From an uncultured Verrucomicrobiota bacterium (GTDB lineage: Bacteria; Verrucomicrobiota; Verrucomicrobiae; Opitutales; Opitutaceae), in contig CAMLQS010000165.1 of the NCBI GenBank assembly GCA_946482165.1, positions 1 to 10,532 of the forward strand: a stretch of DNA of 10,532 nt, in the 5' to 3' direction. Made by a program: the position numbers and the translations under genes. The notes beneath the pieces are model-generated. The model was not told the DNA's origin and ran no database searches. It was given only the letters and a program-made list of their open reading frames with translations. Of the stretch, positions 1 to 6,630 are shown in pieces. Within the stretch, counting starts at the first letter, position 1. Each line of letters opens with the position of its first letter.

Positions 1-105
1 GCCGAGAAAGCCAAGGCCGAAGCCGAAGCCAAGGCGGCCGCCGATGCCGCCGCTAAAGTCGCCGCCGCCGCGCCCACCTCCCCGGCCCCCGCCGCCACGC
101 CCTGA
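1..105 (+). CDS. C-terminal end of an Ala/Lys/Glu-rich protein (partial)
   Basis: Reading frame 1 is open from the left edge to a TGA stop at 103-105 and gives 34 residues. The first part alternates Ala with Lys and Glu (AEKAKAEAEAKAAADAAAK), and the end is Ala/Pro-rich (PTSPAPAATP). This composition suits a charged helical segment followed by a flexible tail, as found at the ends of many envelope, ribosome-associated or TolA-like proteins. No catalytic motif is visible and the family cannot be named. Reality of the frame is supported by the strong intrinsic terminator that begins 33 bases after the stop. The start and bulk of the gene lie outside the window. Confidence 0.7.
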   Translation, partial: AEKAKAEAEAKAAADAAAKVAAAAPTSPAPAATP

Positions 106-138
106 TCGGCGCGAGCAAGCATACCCATCCATCCCCGA

Positions 139-165
139 GGGCGGCGCATCGGCGCCGCCCTTTTT
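139..165 (+). terminator. Rho-independent terminator
   Basis: A perfect 9-bp stem, GGGCGGCGC (139-147) and GCGCCGCCC (152-160), encloses the 4-base loop ATCG and is followed directly by TTTTT (161-165). It lies 33 bases after the stop codon of the partial plus-strand gene and should end its transcript. The T run follows the stem only in the plus direction, so it serves the left-hand gene and not the convergent minus-strand gene. Confidence 0.93.
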
Positions 166-212
166 CCTGCGCATGGCCGGAGGCGGAATGCTCGCACTTC
201 GACCACCGCTAT

Positions 213-273
213 CACGGATCGCACGGATCGACTGGCTCGCATCCGCGACAATCCGCGCCATCCGCGGTCAAAA
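213..273. repeat. Phased heptamer array A with inverted left half
   Basis: The right half has ATCCGCG at 241-247, 251-257 and 260-266 (10- and 9-bp spacing), followed by GTCAAAA. The left half has the 9-mer CACGGATCG twice in tandem (213-221, 222-230). Its reverse complement, CGATCCGTG twice, is a slightly diverged version of the right-hand unit, so the whole forms an imperfect inverted repeat around about 231-240. It lies between two convergent gene ends. The layout matches arrays B and C near 9972-10058. Its function is unknown; it could be a dispersed intergenic repeat, a protein-binding array or an RNA hairpin. Confidence 0.6.
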
Positions 274-306
274 CTCCGCCACCACATCCCACCCTCAAAC
301 GATGCG

Positions 307-1260
307 TCACAACTCGTCGTCGTGCGTCTCGCGCAACAGCCCCGCGTTGGGATCCACCGCCACCCTCGCCAGCCAGTCGCGCATCAGTGGGTCCTGCTCC
401 GCCAGATCCGCCGGAAAGGGAGCCGCCAGCAGGTCGATCACCCGCAATCGCCCCGTGGTGTCGCGCACCAGGTTTTTCGCGTGCGTGTCCGCGATGAACC
501 ACGCCTTGCCACCCACGAAAGTCAGCCGCGGGTGGTCGCGGTGCGCCCGCAGGAAACGCGCCGGAATCGGAATCAGGTTCTCCGGCAAAAGCGCGCTCAC
601 ATCCGCGTTCTCCGGCAGACGTTCGCCCAGAGCCTGCTTCGCGATCAACACGCCTTCCGGCGTCACGCCCACCACCTCGGTCGGCATCCCGTCGAGCGCG
701 AGGATGAGGGCGAGCTTCTCCAGCAAATCGCGGTAACTCCCCAGGCACGCGTCCGCATGCAAGGCCGGCGCGTCGAGCCCGTCCGCCGAGCCCGCGCGGG
801 CGAAAGCAAAGGTGCCGCCGATCCGGCCCTCCTCGCGGGGAAGGTAGAACTTGTAGATGGAGCCGTCATGGACCGATTGAAACGCGCTCGCCTCCACGCC
901 GCTGCCGATACGGTGCAGGCGCGGGCTGCCCTCGCCCATGGGGTCTTCGTGTTCGTGGTCCGGAAACCCGAAGGCCTCCAGCGGCACGATGGGCAACGTA
1001 TGCCGAAACGCGCGCGCCGCCTCGTCGAGTTCGCGCCAGAGCGGATCGGCCCCGGCGAGCAGGCTCAGCTGGTCTTCTTCCCAGAGGACGAGATCATCGT
1101 CTGGATCCGTTCCGATGCCGACTTTCTGCGCTGCCGCGCCGAAGCGAGCGAACGCTTCCAATCTTCGCTCGTGATCGTGTTGAAGAGAGGTCTGGACGTC
1201 GGGGCCGGGGTGGCGCCCGCCTTGGAGGACGGTCGCTTGTCCGGTGAAGGGGTCTTGCAT
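307..1260 (-). CDS. Stand-alone protein-kinase-fold protein, similar to polyvalent-protein kinase domains
   Basis: The 317-residue protein has no signal peptide or membrane segment. The first 115 residues are acidic and unrecognised. A kinase-like domain then follows: a glycine-containing loop GSGVEASAFQS (119-129), a possible ATP-anchoring lysine in IYKFYLP (K137), a hinge-like stretch VLIAKQALGE (204-213), a catalytic-loop analogue DTHAKN (D258, H260, N263), and a metal-binding analogue VIDL (D276). The D-x-H-x-x-N ... IDL layout resembles the Ser/Thr/Tyr kinase domains found in phage polyvalent proteins and aminoglycoside phosphotransferase-type folds. The family link is from memory of motifs and substrates are unknown. 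The start is the first in-frame ATG, which has no visible Shine-Dalgarno sequence. The gene lies 240 bp after yhaN on the same strand, so it probably has its own promoter. Its 3' end converges on the left-edge gene across array A. Confidence 0.75.
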   Translation of the reverse strand: MQDPFTGQATVLQGGRHPGPDVQTSLQHDHERRLEAFARFGAAAQKVGIGTDPDDDLVLWEEDQLSLLAGADPLWRELDEAARAFRHTLPIVPLEAFGFPDHEHEDPMGEGSPRLHRIGSGVEASAFQSVHDGSIYKFYLPREEGRIGGTFAFARAGSADGLDAPALHADACLGSYRDLLEKLALILALDGMPTEVVGVTPEGVLIAKQALGERLPENADVSALLPENLIPIPARFLRAHRDHPRLTFVGGKAWFIADTHAKNLVRDTTGRLRVIDLLAAPFPADLAEQDPLMRDWLARVAVDPNAGLLRETHDDEL

Positions 1261-1500
1261 GGATCGGCGGTCACGGCTCAGGGAAGGGGCTAAAGTGGGA
1301 TCGCGGCGCGGCCCGACAAGGTCAACTTACCCCGCTTGTTCGCAAGTTGCTCACGGCGCCCCCGATTTCAACGGGTGCATGTGGCGGAGCGGCGGAGCCG
1401 TTTCGTTTTCGCAAACCCCGTCCGACGAAAGCGCTCCGCGCTTCCGCTGCCACAGGAACAAATCCGTCTGGGGTGCTTGCCGGCGCTTGGTCGGGTGAAA
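1261..1500. other. 240-bp intergenic region between the Rad50-like gene and the kinase-like gene
   Basis: No convincing gene is seen. Read on the minus strand, it holds a weak hairpin after the Rad50-like stop (listed separately) and a TTGACC hexamer (1320-1325) that could be a -35 box for the kinase-like gene, but no good -10 box stands at the right distance. Two mutually exclusive small hairpins overlap at 1323-1349: CTTG-TTCG-CAAG (1335-1346) and CAACTT...AAGTTG (1323-1328 with 1344-1349). Their significance is doubtful. Confidence 0.5.
1428..1443 (-). terminator. Weak candidate terminator after the Rad50-like gene
   Basis: On the minus strand, AAGCGC-GGA-GCGCTT (1429-1443) forms a perfect 6-bp stem with a 3-base loop and a further T at its 3' side. 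It begins 57 bases after the ATPase stop codon. There is no real T run after it, so termination efficiency is doubtful; it could instead be a transcript-end stabilising hairpin. Confidence 0.3.
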
Positions 1501-4212
1501 TCAGCCGGCGATCGCGATCGGCTGGCCCACCCCGCGATACCGATCCGGGTGGCAGGTGAGGATGAGGATTTGCAGGCGGGCGGCTTGGGCCCCGAGGACG
1601 TCGAGGATGCGCTGCTGGCGGACGGGATCGGTATTCACCAAAACGTCGTCAAGGATCAGCACCTGCGGTTCGTCGGCGGAGAGTTCCTGGGCGACGGCGA
1701 GACGGAGGCAGAGGAGGAGTTGTTCCTTGGCGCCCTGAGAGAGCAGGTCGAAGGCGTGGGCCGAATCGCGCGTGCCGCCGACGCCCGCGATCTGGAGATG
1801 TTCGTCGAGAAAGACTTCGCGGGTCGCGTCGCCGCTGAGCTCGGCGAAGGCGGAGGTGAGGCGTTGCTCCAGCGGAGTGAGCACGGCCTTCGTCGCGGCT
1901 TGCTTGCGGTGCTCGATCAGGTCGTGCCCGAGACGGGCGCACCAGGCCTGGGCGCGGGCGGCGTCGCGGCGGAGGGTCGCCTCGGTCTTCTTCTCCTCCA
2001 ACTCGGTCTCCCGCGAGTAGAGACCCTGGCCGCCGAGGGTTTCCAGTTTGCCCTTGGCTTCGTCGCGTTCCGACCGGCGCGCCTGGAGTTCGTTGGCGAT
2101 TTGCTGGAGCCCGGTGGCGGCGCGCCTGGTGCGCTCGGGGAGCTTTTCGAAGTCGGGAGGAAGCTCGGCCTTGGTCGCGGCCACCCGCGCCTCGGCTTGG
2201 GCGAAGGCGAGTTGAGCGGACTTCTTCACCCCCTCAAGGCCCTCGGGGTAACGGCCGGTGAGATCGGCGATCTGGGTTTCCAAGGTGCGCAGAGCGGCGC
2301 GGCGGGCGCCGACGCGTTTGTCGGCATCCTGCGCCTGTTGCGCGGCGGCGCGTTCTTCGGTCGCGAGTTGGTCGAGTTGTTTCCCGAAGGCCCGGAAAGC
2401 CTTCTCGGCGGCGGGCAGCGCCTCGGCTTCGCCGGCCTCGGCGGCCTCCAATTCCGCGAGGCCGAGGGCCTGCTCTTCGGGCGTGGGCGCGAGCGTGGCG
2501 GATTGCGCCTCGGCGCGGCGGGCGGCGGTCGCGGCGGCTTCGCGAAGGGCGTCGAGCGAAGCGTGGTCGCCAAGATGCGGAGCAAGCGCGGCGTGGGCGG
2601 CCTTGAGCTGGGCCTCGAACTCTTTGCGCGCGGCGACCGCATCGCGGGCGGCTTCGACCGAGGCGACCTCGGCGTCGGCGAGAGCCTCGCTTAACGCGAT
2701 CCCGGCCTTGGCCAAATCGGCGGCAGCGGTTTGCGCGTCCTGCGCACCGGAGCGGATGACGACACGACCCCAGCCGGCGAGGTGGAGGTCGAGGGCGCTG
2801 GGGCTGCGGAGGCGCTGCGTCTCGCCGCCGGCGAGACGAATTTCAGATTTGAAATCTGCGATCCGAGATACGGCGCCGCCGTCGGCGGAGACGACGGCGG
2901 CCGCGTCCGGGGTGAGTTCGACGGTGAGCCCGAGCGCCTGCACCTGGGCGCGGAGCGTGCGCACGGCGTCGGCGAGGTCCTCGAGCTTGCGAAGCTTGAC
3001 CGGGGTGATCGCGGGGAGCCTGGCCTTCCTGGCTTCCAGGGCGACGATCTCGGCGGCGAGGGCGGCGGCTTTGGCGACCTGCCTGTCGAGCGCGGCGCCG
3101 GCGGCGGTCAGTTGGCGGAGCTTTATCAACGCCTGAAGGCGCAGGTGCCGCGTGCGGAGCGCGGCAAGATCGGCCTCGCGGCGGCCTCGCTCGTCCTGGG
3201 CGGCGTCGAGCCGGGCGCGAAGATCGGCGTGCGCTTTCACCGCGACCTCGGCCCCGGTCTCCGCGACAACGAGGGCGGCTTGAGCGGCGGCGAGTTCGGC
3301 GCGGCGGAGCGCGAGCGCGTCCGCGTCGGCGGCAAAGGCGGTCAGTCTGTCCTGCGCGTGCGAGAGGGCTTGCCGACGCACGTCGAGCTCGTTGCGCAGG
3401 CGCTCGGCGGCGGCGGCTTGGTCGCGGAGCGCGGCGGCGGCGGCGGCGAGCTCGGCATGCTCCTTCTCCAAACGGGCCGCATCGGCGTCGGCTCGTTGGT
3501 GTCGTTGATAAGCGGAATCGAGTTCGGAACGGGTTTGGCGCAGGGCCGCAAGCGACGCGTCGATAGCGGCCAGGTCGGCTTCGGCGAGGGCGAGGGCGCC
3601 ACCGACCTTGGGTTTGCCGCCGGAGGTCAGCAAGGCGTCGGCGGTGACGGCGAGGCGCGAGCGAAGTTTCTCGATGACGGGATCGAGTTCGACGCGGGCC
3701 AGGCGGGCGCGGATGCGTTGGCCGACGGCTTCGTCGTCGAAGCCAGGCCATTCGGCGGGTTCGCCCTGGCGGGCCCAGAGGAAGCTGAGAAAGCCCCAGT
3801 GCTCGGGCTTGGTGGCGCCCTTGCCGGGGAGCGAAGACTGGAGAAGGGCCTGAACGCGCTGGTCGGCGAGGTCGGCTTCGGCGACGGGTTGCCAGGCGCC
3901 GGACTGCCACTGCTTGAGGAGGCTGCGGGGGGATTGAAGAAACGTTTTCTCGATGCGGAAGCGACCGGCGGTGGTCTCGAACTCGACCGCGACGCGCGGG
4001 GCGAGATCGGTGCCGGCGGGCTGGAGGGACTTGAGCTCGTCGCTCCTGGTGGTGTGCCGGTCGAAAAGGGCGCGGGCGGCGGCGCGAATGGCGGTCGATT
4101 TTCCGGACTCGTTGGGCGCGGAGAGGACGTTGAGGCCGGAGGAAAAAGGGCCGAGGCGGACGGCGTCGCGGAAGCGCCCGACATAGGTTAGCTCGATGGC
4201 GTGGAGGATCAT
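1501..4212 (-). CDS. yhaN-like: YhaN/Rad50-like coiled-coil ATPase of a nuclease pair
   Basis: The 903-residue protein is an ABC-type ATPase of the SMC/Rad50/SbcC/YhaN group, expected to work with the nuclease encoded just upstream on DNA ends. Walker A is APNESGKST (32-40). Two long Ala/Glu/Arg-rich coiled-coil blocks, roughly 195-410 and 505-780, flank a central beta-rich segment. The C-terminal ATPase half has the signature LSQG (824-827), Walker B VLILDD (851-856) and the H-loop TCHP (H888). No CxxC zinc hook is present, and the length is nearer Bacillus YhaN (about 960) than E. coli SbcC (1048), so YhaN-type fits better. The ATG at 4212 is chosen because it is preceded by GGGAGGTGG and overlaps the sbcD stop as ATGA. 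The open frame continues upstream of it, but that part is only the wrong-frame reading of sbcD. A 15-bp palindrome lies in the coding sequence of the central segment. Confidence 0.92.
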   Translation of the reverse strand: MILHAIELTYVGRFRDAVRLGPFSSGLNVLSAPNESGKSTAIRAAARALFDRHTTRSDELKSLQPAGTDLAPRVAVEFETTAGRFRIEKTFLQSPRSLLKQWQSGAWQPVAEADLADQRVQALLQSSLPGKGATKPEHWGFLSFLWARQGEPAEWPGFDDEAVGQRIRARLARVELDPVIEKLRSRLAVTADALLTSGGKPKVGGALALAEADLAAIDASLAALRQTRSELDSAYQRHQRADADAARLEKEHAELAAAAAALRDQAAAAERLRNELDVRRQALSHAQDRLTAFAADADALALRRAELAAAQAALVVAETGAEVAVKAHADLRARLDAAQDERGRREADLAALRTRHLRLQALIKLRQLTAAGAALDRQVAKAAALAAEIVALEARKARLPAITPVKLRKLEDLADAVRTLRAQVQALGLTVELTPDAAAVVSADGGAVSRIADFKSEIRLAGGETQRLRSPSALDLHLAGWGRVVIRSGAQDAQTAAADLAKAGIALSEALADAEVASVEAARDAVAARKEFEAQLKAAHAALAPHLGDHASLDALREAAATAARRAEAQSATLAPTPEEQALGLAELEAAEAGEAEALPAAEKAFRAFGKQLDQLATEERAAAQQAQDADKRVGARRAALRTLETQIADLTGRYPEGLEGVKKSAQLAFAQAEARVAATKAELPPDFEKLPERTRRAATGLQQIANELQARRSERDEAKGKLETLGGQGLYSRETELEEKKTEATLRRDAARAQAWCARLGHDLIEHRKQAATKAVLTPLEQRLTSAFAELSGDATREVFLDEHLQIAGVGGTRDSAHAFDLLSQGAKEQLLLCLRLAVAQELSADEPQVLILDDVLVNTDPVRQQRILDVLGAQAARLQILILTCHPDRYRGVGQPIAIAG
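2844..2858. repeat. 15-bp palindrome inside the Rad50-like gene
   Basis: CAGATTT-G-AAATCTG is a perfect 7-bp inverted repeat around one base, in an AT-rich patch within very GC-rich coding DNA. In frame it encodes part of ADFKSEI near residue 454, the midpoint of the 903-residue protein and the tip of the coiled coil. It may be a short palindromic element that entered the gene in frame, or chance. Confidence 0.6.
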
Positions 4213-5456
4213 CGGGCCACCTCCCGGAGGGTTTGGAAAATCGTCTGGCGGAGCTGCGCGAGGAGGTCCGGCGTGAGGTGGGCGAGCTCGATCCTGGCCG
4301 GAGCGAGGAGCGCCTGCGCCTCGGCGAGCGCGAGGGGTGCGGAGACCTCGGAGGCCGCGGAAGGGCCGGGCGCGGAAGCGGAAACGGTGCCGGTGGCGAA
4401 GGTTTCCAAACGGTCGATATCGGCAAGGACTTGGGCGAGGATGGGGTGGCGAGCCTGAAGGTCGGCGAGCTCCACCGCCGTCAGGGCGACGCGGGTGCGG
4501 TCGACGAGTTGGCCGACGAGGAATGGCCCGAGGGCCGAGGCGAGCCAGGCGCGGGTTTCGGCGAGGGCGGCGGGCGAGGCGACGCCGGAGAGCGTGACGC
4601 GGAGAACGGTGCCCGCGGCGGCGGGCGCGAGTTCGCCGAACCCGGCCGCAAGGCTGGCGCGCGACGCCTCGGCGAAGGCGAAATCGAATGTCAGCGCCCG
4701 CCACGCTAGCGTGGCGACGGGCAGCGCTTGCACGCGGGGCGGCTGCCCGGGACCCGCTATCTCGACGAGCGCGACGTGTCCGCTGGCGTCGTTGGCGAAG
4801 CGGTCGGGCTCGGGCGTGCCGGGCATGACGATGCGCCCGCCGTCGGTGTCGGGCAGCCAATTGTGCCAATGTCCGATGGCGAGGTAGTCGAGCCCGGCGC
4901 GGGATGCGGCATTGAGCGCGATGGGGAAATCGTTGGGTTGATGCTTCGCCTCGATGGCGAGGGCGCCGTGGGTAATGCCGATCTTGATCGCGTCGGCGGG
5001 CAACGCGGCGGCGAGTTCGACGAGTTTCAGGCTCGGATCGGTGGTCGAAAGTTTTTGGTGCAGGGGCGAGGCCGCCAGATAGGCGCCGCCGCCGAGGTCC
5101 GCGACGCCCGCTTCGCGGAAGACCCGGACATTCGCCGGTGCGTTGAGGAAGGCTTTGCGTTGCCAGACGCAGTCGGGGCCGGTGAACGGATCGTGATTGC
5201 CCGGCAGAATGTAGATAGGCAGCGCGGGATGCGCGCCAAAGATCTCCATCGCGGAGGCGACGAGCGCGTCGTCCACCTGATTGTCCTCGAAAAGATCCCC
5301 GGCGATGAGAAACGCGTCCGCCTCGCGTTCCACGGCCAAGGCAAGCGTTCGGCGCAGAGTCGAAAGGCGGGCCGCGCGCAGGTGCCCCGACGCGGAGCTA
5401 AATTGGGAAAAACGCGCTCCGAGCTGCCAGTCTGCGGAGTGGATAAGGCGAAGCAT
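4209..5456 (-). CDS. sbcD-like: SbcD/Mre11/YhaO-like DNA repair nuclease
   Basis: The 415-residue protein is a calcineurin-like metallophosphoesterase of the SbcD/Mre11/YhaO type, predicted to cut DNA ends with two metal ions (Mn2+ in relatives) together with the ATPase encoded next. Motifs occur in family order: HSADWQLG (D9, Q11), AGDLFEDNQ (D54), PGNHD (86-89), GITHG (160-164) and GHWHNW (195-198). The first motif has Gln where classical Mre11/SbcD has His (D-x-H); I recall DWQ in some COG0420 members, so it may be a subfamily trait. The C-terminal part, from about 240 on, is the likely DNA- or ATPase-binding cap. Length is usual (SbcD about 400). The ATG start has no Shine-Dalgarno sequence and follows a 63-bp gap after the anti-sigma stop. 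The stop overlaps the ATPase start as ATGA, which implies translational coupling and a fixed subunit ratio. Confidence 0.92.
   Translation of the reverse strand: MLRLIHSADWQLGARFSQFSSASGHLRAARLSTLRRTLALAVEREADAFLIAGDLFEDNQVDDALVASAMEIFGAHPALPIYILPGNHDPFTGPDCVWQRKAFLNAPANVRVFREAGVADLGGGAYLAASPLHQKLSTTDPSLKLVELAAALPADAIKIGITHGALAIEAKHQPNDFPIALNAASRAGLDYLAIGHWHNWLPDTDGGRIVMPGTPEPDRFANDASGHVALVEIAGPGQPPRVQALPVATLAWRALTFDFAFAEASRASLAAGFGELAPAAAGTVLRVTLSGVASPAALAETRAWLASALGPFLVGQLVDRTRVALTAVELADLQARHPILAQVLADIDRLETFATGTVSASAPGPSAASEVSAPLALAEAQALLAPARIELAHLTPDLLAQLRQTIFQTLREVAR
4217..4225 (-). promoter_or_regulatory. Ribosome binding site of the Rad50-like ATPase gene
   Basis: GGGAGGTGG stands 4 bases before the ATG at 4212, inside the end of the sbcD-like gene. 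It decides the start among several in-frame possibilities and supports re-initiation by ribosomes finishing the nuclease gene. Confidence 0.75.
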
Positions 5457-5519
5457 CGGAAGACCGTAAGCAGATCCAGGCCGGGTTTCCTAGGCGGAAG
5501 CGCTCGCCACGCGCCGGAC

Positions 5520-6005
5520 CTACAAGGCGGGCGACGATCCGTTCGCCCCCACGGCTCCGCGCCCGGCAAGCGTGTCCAACAAGATAATCCGCCGCCCGCC
5601 GTCCGCCTCCGGCATGATCATGAGCGGTCGTCCGCGCAGCAGCTCCAGCGCCTCGTCGTCGCTCAATTCGAAGGCTTGCCCGCGCCCCGGGATCAACGCG
5701 GCGGGAAACCGCGGTGCGGACGCGGATTGGCGCGATGGCTCCCGGTGCGCTAAGCGCATCTCCGACCGCCGTTCCCTTCCCGCATCGTTCAACCACACCC
5801 CGCCGGCCAAAATCGCCGCCGCCAAAGCAAGCGCGCCCGTCGCGCTCGCGACGCGCCGCCGCCGCGCGCGACCGCGCGCGCAAGCCGCCGCCCGACGGGC
5901 GAACTCGCCCGGCGCGCCGGTCTCCCAATCGTCGGCGTGCAGGTCGGCGATCAACTTTGCGCGCGCATCCGCCGGCGCCGCTCCGGCTGCCTGTTCATCG
6001 CTCAT
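5520..6005 (-). CDS. Putative membrane-anchored anti-sigma factor
   Basis: The 161-residue protein has three parts: an acidic, helical N-terminal half (1-40), an Arg-rich stretch (RGRARRRR, about 44-51) followed by one hydrophobic helix (about 52-72), and an outer C-terminal part with LSDDEALELLRGRP and a beta-like end (RRIILLD). A positive stretch before a single helix predicts the N-terminus in the cytoplasm, the layout of an anti-sigma factor holding its sigma partner. The zinc anti-sigma motif HxxxCxxC is absent. The role is inferred mainly from its position: the start overlaps the sigma gene by 11 bases, and a strong Shine-Dalgarno sequence sits inside that gene. The C-terminal part would be the signal-sensing side. 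The gene ends with TAG 63 bp before the nuclease gene, with no clear terminator between. Confidence 0.75.
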   Translation of the reverse strand: MSDEQAAGAAPADARAKLIADLHADDWETGAPGEFARRAAACARGRARRRRVASATGALALAAAILAGGVWLNDAGRERRSEMRLAHREPSRQSASAPRFPAALIPGRGQAFELSDDEALELLRGRPLMIMPEADGGRRIILLDTLAGRGAVGANGSSPAL

Positions 6006-6600
6006 TCGCCACCTCCTTTTCCGAGATCCGGCCGCCTCGCGAGTCGTCCTCCATCAGGAGGCGGAGCGCCTCCCTCGCGCGGGTGAGCCGCGACTCCACC
6101 GCCTTCGAGGAGAGCCCCAGTTCCATCGCCAGCTCCCCGACCGCCATCCCGCGCAGATATTTCCCCTCGAGCAGTCGGCGCGCCTCGTCCGGCAGCGCGG
6201 CCAGCGCCGCGTCCAACCGCGCATGCAGCGCCTCGACGGCCTGCTCGCCCGCGTCGTCCCCGTCCGCCTCCGCCGGCTCCTCCGCACGCCGGAATAGCAT
6301 TCGCCAGAAACGCCCCTGCCCTCGCCGCTGATCCGCCAGCGCCGTGCGAGCCACGCGACGCAGCCACGCTTCCCATTGCATCGGTTGATCGCAGACCCGC
6401 ACGTGCTTCGCCACGCGCAGATAGGTTTGTTGCAAGGCCTCGTTCGCGCGATGCGGATCGCCGCGGGTCAGGGCCAGCAAATATCGGAACACCATCCTCC
6501 CTTGCGTGCGGTGAAACTCCCGCCACGCCGCGTCTTCGCCCCGCGCCAAGGCGCGCGTGAACGCGGCCAGGGCGGGATCGCCGGGATGATCCGGGGGCAT
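5995..6600 (-). CDS. ECF-type sigma-70 family RNA polymerase sigma factor
   Basis: The 201-residue protein has the two-domain layout of group 4 (ECF) sigma factors. Region 2 (about 12-95) includes AWREFHRTQGRMVFRYLLAL, NEALQQTYLRVAKHV in place of the usual DAEDxxQExFLRV, and AWLRRVARTALADQRR. A variable linker follows (96-125). Region 4 (about 128-182) reads LAALPDEARRLLEGKYLRGM, then a helix-turn-helix with a family-typical second helix (LSSKAVESRLTRAREAL) that would read the -35 box. There is no extra C-terminal domain. The ATG start has no Shine-Dalgarno sequence and lies 30 bases after the lipoprotein stop. The last 11 bases overlap the anti-sigma gene, so sigma and regulator are made together, as is usual for such pairs. 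The signal and the promoters recognised are not visible. Confidence 0.93.
   Translation of the reverse strand: MPPDHPGDPALAAFTRALARGEDAAWREFHRTQGRMVFRYLLALTRGDPHRANEALQQTYLRVAKHVRVCDQPMQWEAWLRRVARTALADQRRGQGRFWRMLFRRAEEPAEADGDDAGEQAVEALHARLDAALAALPDEARRLLEGKYLRGMAVGELAMELGLSSKAVESRLTRAREALRLLMEDDSRGGRISEKEVANER
6011..6018 (-). promoter_or_regulatory. Ribosome binding site of the anti-sigma gene
   Basis: AAGGAGGT, a near-perfect Shine-Dalgarno sequence, stands 5 bases before the ATG at 6005 and within the last codons of the sigma gene. It is the strongest such site in the window and fixes the start of the anti-sigma gene. Confidence 0.85.
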
Positions 6601-6630
6601 GGACGGATTCGAAACCTGTTCGAAAAACCT

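Noticed and set aside
241..273. CRISPR array
   Set aside because: Units of 7 bases at 9-10-bp spacing are far too short for CRISPR repeats and spacers, and no cas gene is present.
322..1293. A 323-codon plus-strand open frame opposite the kinase-like gene
   Set aside because: Arg/Gln/His-rich composition typical of an antisense shadow; the minus frame shows ordered kinase-like motifs and normal codon use.
1320..1325. TTGACC as the -35 box of a promoter for the kinase-like gene
   Set aside because: No acceptable -10 hexamer is found 16-18 bases downstream on the minus strand, so it is not called as a promoter.
1336..4191. Two long plus-strand open frames (about 450 and 490 codons) opposite the Rad50-like gene
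   Set aside because: They are Gly/Leu/Glu-rich mirror readings caused by the G/C-rich third positions of the minus-strand gene, which has complete Walker A, signature and Walker B motifs. They show no domain of their own.
4213..4869. A 219-codon N-terminal extension of the Rad50-like protein
   Set aside because: The extension is Arg/Ala/Pro-rich wrong-frame reading of the nuclease gene. The family start MILHAIELTYVG, the Shine-Dalgarno sequence and the ATGA overlap all point to 4212.
5457..5519. Terminator or promoter in the 63-bp gap between the anti-sigma and nuclease genes
   Set aside because: Only a 4-bp GGCG/CGCC stem without a T run is seen and no promoter boxes are recognisable, so whether the nuclease pair has its own promoter stays open.
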